6,292 nt of DNA from an uncultured Porphyromonadaceae bacterium (GTDB taxonomy: Bacteria > Bacteroidota > Bacteroidia > Bacteroidales > Muribaculaceae): positions 1 to 6,292 of the forward strand of contig USKE01000133.1 in assembly GCA_900555165.1 (NCBI GenBank). The letters run 5' to 3'. Made by a program: the position numbers and the translations under genes. Positions 1 to 6,100 of this stretch are shown piece after piece. The notes under the pieces were generated by a model, which ran no database searches, was not told the origin of the DNA, and saw nothing but the letters and a program-made list of their open reading frames with translations. Positions within the stretch are counted from its first letter, which is position 1. Each line of letters begins with the position of its first letter.

Positions 1-156
1 TCCCCCGAAACCGGTATCGACAACGTTATCGCAGGCGAGGCTGACGCACCCGTGAAATACTTCAACCTGCAGGGCATCGAGGTCGCAAAACCCGCTGCCG
101 GTCAGGTAGTGATCCGCAAACAGGGCAACAACGCCACCAAGTTCATGGCCCGCTAA
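1..156 (+). CDS. C-terminal end of a probable exported protein (5' truncated)
   Basis: Frame 1 is open from the window edge to TAA at 154-156, giving the last 51 residues of a protein whose start lies outside. The segment reads GIDNVIAGEADAPVKYFNLQG, then IEV, AKPAAGQVVIRKQG, and ends in KFMAR. A short 'YFNLQG ... V..P..G..I.KQG' ending is a recurrent C-terminal tail on secreted and surface proteins of Bacteroidales, resembling the C-terminal sorting tails used by type IX secretion in this phylum. From this I infer an exported protein, but the tail says nothing about its activity, because the functional domains are upstream of the window. The reading frame looks intact and its GC-ending codons match the other genes. 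The gene is convergent with purB and ends just before a terminator hairpin. Confidence is high that this is coding and moderate that it is an export tail. Confidence 0.85.
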   Translation, partial: SPETGIDNVIAGEADAPVKYFNLQGIEVAKPAAGQVVIRKQGNNATKFMAR

Positions 157-173
157 GAATAGCCTGAATAAAA

Positions 174-210
174 ATATGCCGGCCCATTCCTCGGGTCGGC
201 ATATTTTTTT
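174..210 (+). terminator. Intrinsic terminator of the upstream + strand gene
   Basis: A 12-bp stem (174-185 with 193-204, one G-U pair) closes a 7-nt loop and runs directly into a T-tract at 204-210. It begins 17 nt after the stop codon at 154-156. An A-run on the other side (170-174) means it could also act on minus-strand transcripts that read past the neighbouring hairpin. Confidence 0.9.
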
Positions 211-213
211 GTC

Positions 214-266
214 AAAAAACAACCCGGGCGGCGTGTCATAGCGGCACACCGCCCGGGTTGTTTTTT
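214..266. terminator. Bidirectional terminator between convergent genes, serving purB
   Basis: A long inverted repeat pairs 220-231 with 249-260, then after one C-A mismatch pairs 233-237 with 243-247, around a 5-nt loop. It is flanked by A6 (214-219) and T6 (261-266), so either strand reads as GC-rich hairpin followed by U-run. It sits 20 nt beyond the purB stop on the minus strand and is the natural purB terminator. For plus-strand transcription it is a second stop behind the 174-210 hairpin. Confidence 0.92.
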
Positions 267-286
267 ATTGTTTATGGCCTAACGGT

Positions 287-1630
287 TCAGATGCCGGTGT
301 AGGTCCAGGGCGAGAGGGCGTGGAGCTCGGCACGCACGGCGTCGGTGACATCGAGGGTGTCGATGAACTCGGCAATCGATTCGGCGGTCACATGCGTGTT
401 GGTGCGGGTGAGCTGTTTGAGTGTCTCGTAGGGTTTGGGGTACCCCTCGCGGCGCAAGATGGTCTGGATACCTTCGGCCACCACAGCCCAGGTGTTGTGG
501 AGGTCGCGCGACAGAGCCTCCTCGTTGAGCAGCAGCTTGCCCAGCCCCTTGAGCGTGGAGTGGATGGCTATGACGCTGTGAGCCATGGGCACGCCGATGT
601 TGCGCAGTACCGTAGAGTCGGTGAGGTCGCGCTGCAGGCGCGACACCGGCAGTTTCTGCGACAGGTGCGCATAAACGGCGTTGGCGATGCCGAGGTTGCC
701 CTCGGCGTTCTCGAAGTCGATGGGGTTCACCTTGTGCGGCATGGCCGACGAGCCGACCTCACCGGCCTTGATTTTCTGCTTGAAATACTCCATCGAGACA
801 TACATCCACACATCGCGGTCAAGGTCGAGGATGATGGTGTTGATGCGGCGCAGGGCGTCGAACAGAGCGGCCAAATTGTCGTAGTTCGAGATCTGTGTGG
901 TGAAGTCCTCGCGCTTGATGCCGAGGCTCCCGGCCAGGAAATCGTTGCCGAACGAGCGCCAGTCGAAATCGGGGTAAGCCGCATGGTGTGCGTTGAAGTT
1001 GCCTGTGGCGCCACCGAACTTGCCCGAAACGGGCACGGCAGTAAGCAGATCGCGCTGCGCGCGCAGACGGTAGACGAACACCTCGATCTCTTTGCCCAGG
1101 CGTGTGGGCGACGCGGGCTGACCGTGGGTCTTGGCCAGCATGGCGACGCCGTCCCACTCTTTGGCACGGGCGTCGAGAGCGGCGATAAGCTCGTCAAGCA
1201 GGGGCACAAACACCTCGTCGAGGGCATCCTTTACCGACATCGGCACCGACGTGTTGTTGATATCCTGCGATGTGAGGCCGAAGTGTATGAACTCCTTCCA
1301 CTTGTCAAGCCCCAGGGCGTCAAAGCGCTCCTTGAGGAAATACTCCACAGCCTTGACATCGTGGTTGGTGACCGACTCATGCTCCTTGATGCGCATGGCA
1401 TCAGCCTCGGTGAATTCCTCGTATATCTTACGCAGGACAGTGTCTGTACCGGCAGGCACGTCGGCCAGCTGCGGAATGCCCAGGCGGCAGAGCGCGATGA
1501 AATACTCCACTTCCACCTTCACGCGGTAACGAATCAGGGCGTACTCCGAAAAATACCGGTCGAGTCCCGAGGTTTTGCCGCGATAGCGGCCGTCGACAGG
1601 CGAAATCGCCGTCAGTGTGTTCAGCTCCAT
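287..1630 (-). CDS. purB: Adenylosuccinate lyase
   Basis: The 447-residue product matches the fumarase/aspartase superfamily in its adenylosuccinate lyase form. The enzyme acts twice in cytoplasmic purine synthesis, releasing fumarate from SAICAR to give AICAR and from adenylosuccinate to give AMP. The N-terminus (LTAISPVDGRY) and the overall pattern match the E. coli-type enzyme, which is of similar length (about 456 residues), so the gene is full length. Visible motifs are TNHDVKAVEYF around His90, HFGLTSQDINNT at 116-127, the THGQPASPT segment with the probable catalytic His169, and the superfamily signature GSSAMPHKVNP at 293-303, whose serine in the flexible loop is the general base in this family. 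The ATG at 1628-1630 is the best start because it gives the conserved N-terminus and lies just below a promoter. No Shine-Dalgarno site is evident; the leader is AT-rich, as is usual in Bacteroidota. The gene stands alone, diverging from the tRNA-Val unit. Confidence 0.98.
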   Translation of the reverse strand: MELNTLTAISPVDGRYRGKTSGLDRYFSEYALIRYRVKVEVEYFIALCRLGIPQLADVPAGTDTVLRKIYEEFTEADAMRIKEHESVTNHDVKAVEYFLKERFDALGLDKWKEFIHFGLTSQDINNTSVPMSVKDALDEVFVPLLDELIAALDARAKEWDGVAMLAKTHGQPASPTRLGKEIEVFVYRLRAQRDLLTAVPVSGKFGGATGNFNAHHAAYPDFDWRSFGNDFLAGSLGIKREDFTTQISNYDNLAALFDALRRINTIILDLDRDVWMYVSMEYFKQKIKAGEVGSSAMPHKVNPIDFENAEGNLGIANAVYAHLSQKLPVSRLQRDLTDSTVLRNIGVPMAHSVIAIHSTLKGLGKLLLNEEALSRDLHNTWAVVAEGIQTILRREGYPKPYETLKQLTRTNTHVTAESIAEFIDTLDVTDAVRAELHALSPWTYTGI

Positions 1631-1654
1631 ATATATAATTTATGTTTCCTGCTG

Positions 1655-1662
1655 CAAAGTTA
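1655..1662 (-). promoter_or_regulatory. purB: Probable purB promoter, -7 box
   Basis: On the minus strand this reads TAACTTTG, a perfect match to the Bacteroidota primary-sigma -7 consensus TAnnTTTG, 24 nt upstream of the purB ATG. A TTTG that could serve as the -33 element lies at 1689-1692, but the spacer is 26 nt, longer than the usual 19-21, so the -33 assignment is weak. The inferred leader is short and AT-rich. I see no space for a riboswitch between box and start. Confidence 0.7.
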
Positions 1663-1771
1663 CGAAAAATCCATGTAATCGCCGCCCGCAAAACATGACA
1701 TATAAAAATTTCTATCAATCAGCTACATACCACCAAGGATGAAAATTTTTCGCAAAAAAGATGTCTGAAAA

Positions 1772-1803
1772 TTTGGCGGGAATCAAAAAAGTCCCTACCT
1801 TTG
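1772..1803 (+). promoter_or_regulatory. Promoter of the tRNA-Val unit
   Basis: A -33 TTTG (1772-1775) and a -7 TACCTTTG (1796-1803) are separated by exactly 20 nt, an ideal Bacteroidota primary-sigma arrangement. Transcription should begin roughly 1808-1812, giving a leader of about 15 nt before the first tRNA. No equivalent promoter is found in the spacer ahead of the second tRNA, so this one probably drives both. Confidence 0.85.
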
Positions 1804-1824
1804 CAACGCTTTTGGAAGCGAGAC

Positions 1825-1902
1825 GGGCGCTTAGCTCAGCTGGTTCAGAGCGTCTGCCTTACAAGCAGAGGGTCGGGGGTTCGAATCCCTCAGCGCCCAC
1901 CA
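1825..1902 (+). tRNA. tRNA-Val (UAC anticodon), copy 1
   Basis: A complete cloverleaf is visible. The acceptor stem pairs 1825-1831 with 1892-1898, followed by discriminator A1899 and an encoded CCA at 1900-1902. The D-arm carries the GCTCAGCTGGTTCAGAGC pattern. The anticodon stem is 1853-1857 with 1865-1869, and the 7-nt loop holds anticodon TAC at 1860-1862, which reads GUA and other valine codons by wobble. The T-arm has GGGGG, loop TTCGAAT at 1880-1886, then CCCTC (one G-U pair). All 78 bases are identical to the copy at 2185-2262. The gene lies just below a consensus promoter and diverges from purB. Confidence 0.98.
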
Positions 1903-2184
1903 CTCCTTTCAAAAACCGAGTTTTGACCCTGGAGAGGGCATCCCGCCACCTTGACAGTTTTCCGAGGATTGATTTGATCGGAGCATTGTTGCAAAACAGG
2001 TTTCGTGCGTCGAAAGACGCAGCAATTGAGCTTTTGGGAATATTTTGGGTGGAAAACCGATTGGAGGCGCCGATAAAGCTCCTTTCCGACGAGGGAACAT
2101 GATAAACCGGTTCTTGAAACAGAAGCGCGGCCACTGACCGCCGACTTCATACAGATCTCGCCATTCCATAAAGCTTTTTAACAA
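1903..2184 (+). other. 282-bp spacer between the two tRNA-Val genes, probably transcribed
   Basis: No gene can be assigned with confidence. There is no TAnnTTTG box ahead of the second tRNA and no strong terminator after the first, so the segment is probably part of a dicistronic precursor removed by RNase processing. It contains a perfect 6-bp hairpin with a GAAA loop (2006-2011 with 2016-2021), weaker hairpins (1909-1914 with 1921-1926; 1927-1930 with 1935-1938; 2127-2130 with 2138-2141), and possible long-range pairing of 1957-1963 with 2051-2057. From 1912 to 2146 the plus strand has no TTA, CTA or TCA, so all three minus frames stay open, as does one plus frame up to 2102. None of those frames gives a product I recognise, and two of the minus frames run into the tRNA. 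Possibilities are a processed small RNA, a decayed coding segment, or a dispersed intergenic element. I cannot choose between them. Confidence 0.5.
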
Positions 2185-2262
2185 GGGCGCTTAGCTCAGC
2201 TGGTTCAGAGCGTCTGCCTTACAAGCAGAGGGTCGGGGGTTCGAATCCCTCAGCGCCCACCA
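2185..2262 (+). tRNA. tRNA-Val (UAC anticodon), copy 2
   Basis: This is base-for-base identical to the copy 360 nt upstream, with encoded CCA at 2260-2262 and anticodon TAC at 2220-2222. Identity stops exactly at the mature tRNA boundaries: base 2184 differs from 1824 and base 2263 differs from 1903. An intrinsic terminator follows 6 nt after the CCA end, so this is the last gene of the unit. Two identical copies suggest gene dosage kept uniform by gene conversion or selection. Confidence 0.98.
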
Positions 2263-2268
2263 TCACAA

Positions 2269-2305
2269 AGCGGTGTGTCATTCACGACACACCGCTATTT
2301 TTTTT
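2269..2305 (+). terminator. Intrinsic terminator of the tRNA-Val unit
   Basis: A perfect 11-bp stem (2269-2279 with 2286-2296) closes a 6-nt loop and is followed, after one A, by eight T residues at 2298-2305. It lies 6 nt past the second tRNA, leaving only a short 3' trailer. Confidence 0.95.
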
Positions 2306-2337
2306 ACAGCCCCGGCAGAGGCGCCTCTCTCCGACGA

Positions 2338-2371
2338 GTCAGACCCGTCGGACATGTCGGACGAGTCTGAC
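2338..2371. repeat. Four GTCNGAC sites at exact 9-nt period
   Basis: GTCAGAC (2338), GTCGGAC (2347), GTCGGAC (2356) and GTCTGAC (2365) start exactly 9 nt apart with 2-nt spacers. A degenerate fifth unit (CTCCGAC) starts at 2329. Each unit is itself a palindrome with a free centre, and the whole 34-nt block is a near-perfect inverted repeat centred on ACATGT with two mismatched pairs. A separate perfect 12-nt palindrome, AGAGGCGCCTCT, lies at 2317-2328. The block sits between the tRNA terminator and the promoter of the DUF805 gene, ending about 50 nt before that promoter's -33 box. It may be a tandem operator, a hairpin in DNA or RNA, or a short minisatellite. No function is proven. Confidence 0.7.
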
Positions 2372-2420
2372 CCGATTCCCGACATTTTTACACACAAAAA
2401 CCGCTTTTGTGCGGCAAAGA

Positions 2421-2452
2421 TTTGGCGATTATTCACATAATTTATAAATTTG
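2421..2452 (+). promoter_or_regulatory. Promoter of the DUF805 gene
   Basis: A -33 TTTG (2421-2424) and a -7 TAAATTTG (2445-2452) are separated by exactly 20 nt, matching the Bacteroidota consensus as well as the tRNA promoter does. The -7 box ends 37 nt before the ATG, giving an expected leader of about 30 nt without a clear Shine-Dalgarno site. A 7-bp hairpin (2393-2399 with 2405-2411) lies just upstream of the -33 box. Confidence 0.85.
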
Positions 2453-2489
2453 CTCAAAATAATCAATCATATTCACCATAGCATCGCTT

Positions 2490-3011
2490 ATGAACCCAAA
2501 CAACAACTGGCAGCAGCCCCAGCAGGGGCCTAACCAGCAGCCCAATCAGCATCAGCAGCAGTATCAGCAACAGCAGAACTGGGCCAACCCCCAGCCTAAC
2601 TACCAGAACCAACAGGGTCAGTGGGTACCCAATCCCAACTATCCCAACCCGCAGTTCGGCACAGTAGGTTTCGGGCAGGCCATCAAAATCTGTTTCTCGA
2701 AATACGCCGACTTCAACGGACGCGCTCCCCGCGCCGAATTCTGGTGGTTCCAGCTGTTCGCATTCATCCTGTCATGCATACCCATCGTGTGCTTTATAGC
2801 CTGGATCGGCCTGCTGCTGCCCCAGCTGGCAGTTACCTGGCGCCGTCTGCACGACATCGGCAAAGGTGGCGGCTGGTACTTCATCTTCCTTATCCCCATC
2901 GTCGGCTGGATTCTGCTCTTGGTATGGGAGTGCAAAGAGGGTGAGCCTCACCCCAACCGTTTCGGCCCCAACCCTTACGGCATCAACGACGGCATGGCTC
3001 CCTGGCAGTAA
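2490..3011 (+). CDS. DUF805-family membrane protein with Q/N-rich N-terminal tail
   Basis: The 173-residue product has two parts. Residues 1-55 are low complexity: by my count 20 Gln, 13 Asn and 10 Pro, with no Lys, Arg, Asp or Glu before Lys66, so the tail is probably disordered. From about residue 60 the sequence shows DUF805 hallmarks: FNGRAPRAEFW (75-85), a hydrophobic stretch (about 86-115), RRLHDIGKGGGW (118-129), another hydrophobic stretch (130-147), then KEGEPHPNRFGPNPYG. DUF805 proteins (for example E. coli YhaH and YhaI) are small inner-membrane proteins without a defined biochemical role. The interval between FW and RRLHD is only about 32 residues, which looks short for the family and may hold one tight hairpin or a single helix. 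The ATG at 2490 is supported by the promoter and the continuous tail. The gene is monocistronic or possibly co-transcribed with the LRR gene 157 nt downstream. Confidence 0.93.
   Translation: MNPNNNWQQPQQGPNQQPNQHQQQYQQQQNWANPQPNYQNQQGQWVPNPNYPNPQFGTVGFGQAIKICFSKYADFNGRAPRAEFWWFQLFAFILSCIPIVCFIAWIGLLLPQLAVTWRRLHDIGKGGGWYFIFLIPIVGWILLLVWECKEGEPHPNRFGPNPYGINDGMAPWQ
2511..2576 (+). repeat. CAG-rich imperfect trinucleotide tract inside the DUF805 gene
   Basis: In-frame CAG codons, interrupted by CCC, GGG, AAC, AAT, CAT, TAT and one CAA, make up most of this 66-nt stretch and encode the glutamine-rich part of the N-terminal tail. Such tracts can change length by slippage in whole codons, so tail length may vary between strains without frameshift. 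The interruptions should make it more stable than a pure repeat. Confidence 0.7.
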
Positions 3012-3049
3012 CCGCTGCCTGGTGGCGACATACCGCAATCAAGAATAAC

Positions 3050-3097
3050 GCGTGTGACAGTCACCTTCACAAACCGTGACTGCCACACGCTCTCTTT
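3050..3097 (+). terminator. Imperfect hairpin after the DUF805 gene, possible weak terminator
   Basis: A 15-nt inverted repeat (3050-3064 with 3076-3090, a single A-C mismatch) encloses an 11-nt loop and lies 38 nt after the DUF805 stop. It is followed only by a mixed pyrimidine run, TCTCTTT, not a clean T-tract, so termination may be inefficient. The remaining leader (3098-3168) up to the next ATG shows no TAnnTTTG promoter, which leaves read-through into the LRR gene possible. Confidence 0.6.
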
Positions 3098-3168
3098 CCC
3101 ACCCTACACCCCGCAACAAGGGGCACACTGCCTATATCATCCTTACAATCTCCTGAAACGCAATCGAG

Positions 3169-6100
3169 ATGCAGAGACTCAACGCGCTATTAACAGCCCT
3201 CGCCATCTGTGGGGGAGCCGTTACGACGCCCGCGCAGATAACACTCACGCCGGCCCCCGGAGCCACCGGCACGGAAATAAAGTTCCTGGTCAACACCACA
3301 TCGGCCACACAGCCGGTGACGGTCGACTTCGGCGACGGCCAGACCACCTATTTCACCATCGACCCGAACCAGCCCCGGAGCAACCGCATGATCTCGGGCA
3401 CCGTCAAGGGCGCCACCGTTACCGTAACCGGCCGCACCATCACTGAATTCGAGTGTGAGGAGATGGGGCTGACCGGTGTCACCCTGGACGAGATGCCAAA
3501 TCTCAACAGACTGATACTCTCAGACAACGATCTTACCAGGTTCGAACTAACCGGAACCGTGCCGCTGACAAAGCTCGACCTGAGCCACAACGCACTCTCC
3601 AATAGCGTGAGCAGCAACAGCACCCTCTCGCTGGAATTTGCGGGCGAAACCCTCACCGACCTCAACCTGAGCTATAACACCGGCCTGCGATGCCTGCACG
3701 CGGGCGCACTCGAGGCGTTGGTATATCTGAGCGCCCACCACTGCCCGCAACTGGGCTCGGTATTCATCTGCGCGCCCGAGGATTCGCATCCTACCCTGCG
3801 GTCAATCAACCTCAACAACTGCGATCTGGCACATTTCTACCCGGTCGGCCTGCCCGAACTGCGCACGCTCGAACTCGCCGGGAACGCTCTGGCATCGGGC
3901 GCGTTCGACACCGACCCCTTCATACTGGGCGACTATCCGAAACTCACGTCACTCAACGTGTCAGACAATCCGGCCATCTCCGAACTCGACGTGACCCGCT
4001 GTCCGCTGCTCGAGCAGCTCCACGTTTCGGGATGCTCGCTCTCGTCACTCGACCTCACGCAATGCCCCGAGCTGATCACCCTCTCGGCCTCGGGCAACAA
4101 CCTGTCGAGCCTCGACCTGGGCAACAACAAGGAACTGAACTACCTCTACCTGGCCGACAACCCGATAAGCAGTCTTGATTTCGAGAAGATGCTGAAGATA
4201 CAGGGTGTCGACATCTCAGGCACCGACATCTCGCGTGTAAATCTCTATTACTGCTACTATCTGAAATCATTCGTGGCACGCGGCACGAAACTCGAGTTCG
4301 TCGACTTCAACGCCCAGCAGACCGAGCGCATGACCAAAGTCGACCTACGCGACTGCCCTGGATTCACGCCGCTCTCAATGGCCTACACCGTGAAGACCCT
4401 GCCGGCGGCACGCACCACCATGAGCACTGACATGTCGCTGTTCCTGAGCGGCTCGCACCCCGAAATCGCCGACATAACTTATGTCACCGGCCCGGAAATG
4501 CACTGGGTCTGCGACTCGGAGGGTGACGGTTCTGCCTCATATCCCGTGGTCAGCGCCACCATACAGGGCGCGGCACTAAACGGCGAGCGTGTCACCGGCA
4601 CACTCGACCGCCTCTACCCCTACGGAGGCCTCTCGATGGAATATGACCTCGACGTCTACGAGGCCGACGGCGGCAACCGTTTCCTGCTCGCGCAGTGGGA
4701 ACCCGAGTGGTTCGAGACTGTAACGTCAGTGACCATAAACCTGCGCCGCGGCATACCGGTGCATGTCTACCCCTACCCGGCCGAGGGGAAACGGTTCCGC
4801 AGCGTCACCGTAAACGGCAAAGAGATCTTCTCGACCAGTTTCATCGTCGACGAGGCCGCCACGATACAGGTGAATTTCGAGGATAGCGAGAGCGCCGTGT
4901 CGTTCACCACCGAAAAGGGACGCGCCCTGTCGTTCCGCGTGGCCACCGCCACCCACGGGGGCAAAGTCGACATCGACTGGGGAACCGGCACACGCACACC
5001 CTACACCGGCATCGGGTCATATTCGCTTGCGAAATATGACACCGCGGGCACACGCATCGACGGCACAGCCGCCGGCTCGACAGTCACAGTCTACGGCGAC
5101 ATCACCGCCCTCGACCTCTCGTGCTACGGCGATGTGGGCGAGGAGCTGTTCGGCCTCCCCAACAACCATGTCAGCGCCATAAACACCGCCGAGTGTCCCG
5201 GGCTGAAACTGCTCAACTTCTACTGGAATCCGGTAAAGAGCATCGACCTGTCGGCCAACCCCGGGCTTGAGGTGCTCGATGCAAGCTATTCGGCGGTAAA
5301 GACACTTGACATCTCGGCAAATCCGGCACTGGTACGGCTAACGGCCTACGCCAACAGCGACGAGTCCGGCGACTCGTTCGCCCGGATTGACGCCATCGAC
5401 ATCGCCAATCACACGGCCCTGCGTTACGTAGACCTGCACAACCAGAACCTTTCGGCGCTCGACCTGACAGGCACACCGGCGCTGACAACCCTGCTGGTGA
5501 CCAACAACCGCCTGACGGCGCTCGACGTCACCGGCAATCCGGCGCTGACAACCCTCCGCGCCGGAGGCAACCGGTTAACGGCACTCGACCTGACAGCCAA
5601 CACGGCGCTCACCGAACTGATTCTCGACGGCAACAACCTGACCGCGCTTGACCTGGGCCGAAACACGGCCCTTGAGGAGCTGTCGGTATCGAACAACCTG
5701 CTCACAACACTCGACACCCGCAACCTCACCGAGCTCGGATACCTTTATGTAAGCGGCAACGGCCTCTCGGCCGCCGCGCTCACAGACATCTACTATCAGC
5801 TGCCGGTGCGCAAGCCCCGCGAGTCAGACAACGACCCCATGGCCGTAAAATCGAATCTCATCGTCACACAGGCCGGTGACCGCGCCGAAAACGACGGCGA
5901 AGGGGCCGACGGCTCAATAGCCCGCGCCCGCCAGTGGGAAGTGAATGTCTACGGCACCAACAGCGCCTCTGCAACGGCCTATCTCGATGTCACCGGCAGC
6001 CCGCTCGGCTCGGTGACGGTGACTGACGGCGCCGGCAACAGCTACACCCACGGCTCGAAGGTTCCCAAATACGCCTCACTGACCCTCACCCCCTCACCGG

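Noticed and set aside
320..1678. Long + strand open frame of 452 codons opposite purB
   Set aside because: It is the antisense shadow of purB, whose frame has a clear family match and motifs. The antisense frame arises from GC-rich codon bias and gives no recognisable domain.
1761..2102. Plus-strand frame of 113 codons running through the first tRNA
   Set aside because: It spans the tRNA promoter and the whole tRNA, and its start lies upstream of the expected transcription start. It is not a plausible gene, although its continuation through the spacer is noted as part of the low-stop-codon anomaly.
1859..2184. Three overlapping minus-strand frames of 86-91 codons in the tRNA spacer
   Set aside because: None has a promoter or a recognisable product, and two of them end inside the tRNA. 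The tRNA-derived end 'GAEGFEPPTLCL' is a familiar artefact of translating tRNA-Val backwards. At most one could be real, with no evidence for which.
1825..2262. Integrated element bounded by tRNA-derived attachment sites
   Set aside because: Integration normally duplicates only the 3' part of a tRNA. Here two complete, functional-looking genes are present and the 282-bp interval has no integrase or other mobility gene.
2329..2383. CRISPR array
   Set aside because: The repeat units are 7-9 nt with 2-nt spacers, far too short for CRISPR repeats and spacers, and no cas gene is present.
2278..2466. Minus-strand frame of 62 codons with Ser-Asp repeats
   Set aside because: It overlaps the DUF805 promoter, the GTCNGAC array and the tRNA terminator hairpin. 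The Ser-Asp pattern is only the translation of the 9-nt repeat.
3169..3237. Lipoprotein signal peptide for the LRR protein
   Set aside because: Cys14 follows Leu-Ala-Ile, whereas a lipobox needs Gly, Ala or Ser directly before the cysteine, and the residues after it continue the hydrophobic stretch. An ordinary signal peptide cleaved near TPAQ fits better.
3054..3446. Plus-strand frame of 130 codons overlapping the start of the LRR gene
   Set aside because: It is out of frame with the 1041-codon LRR frame, begins inside the intergenic hairpin and has no signal peptide or domain.
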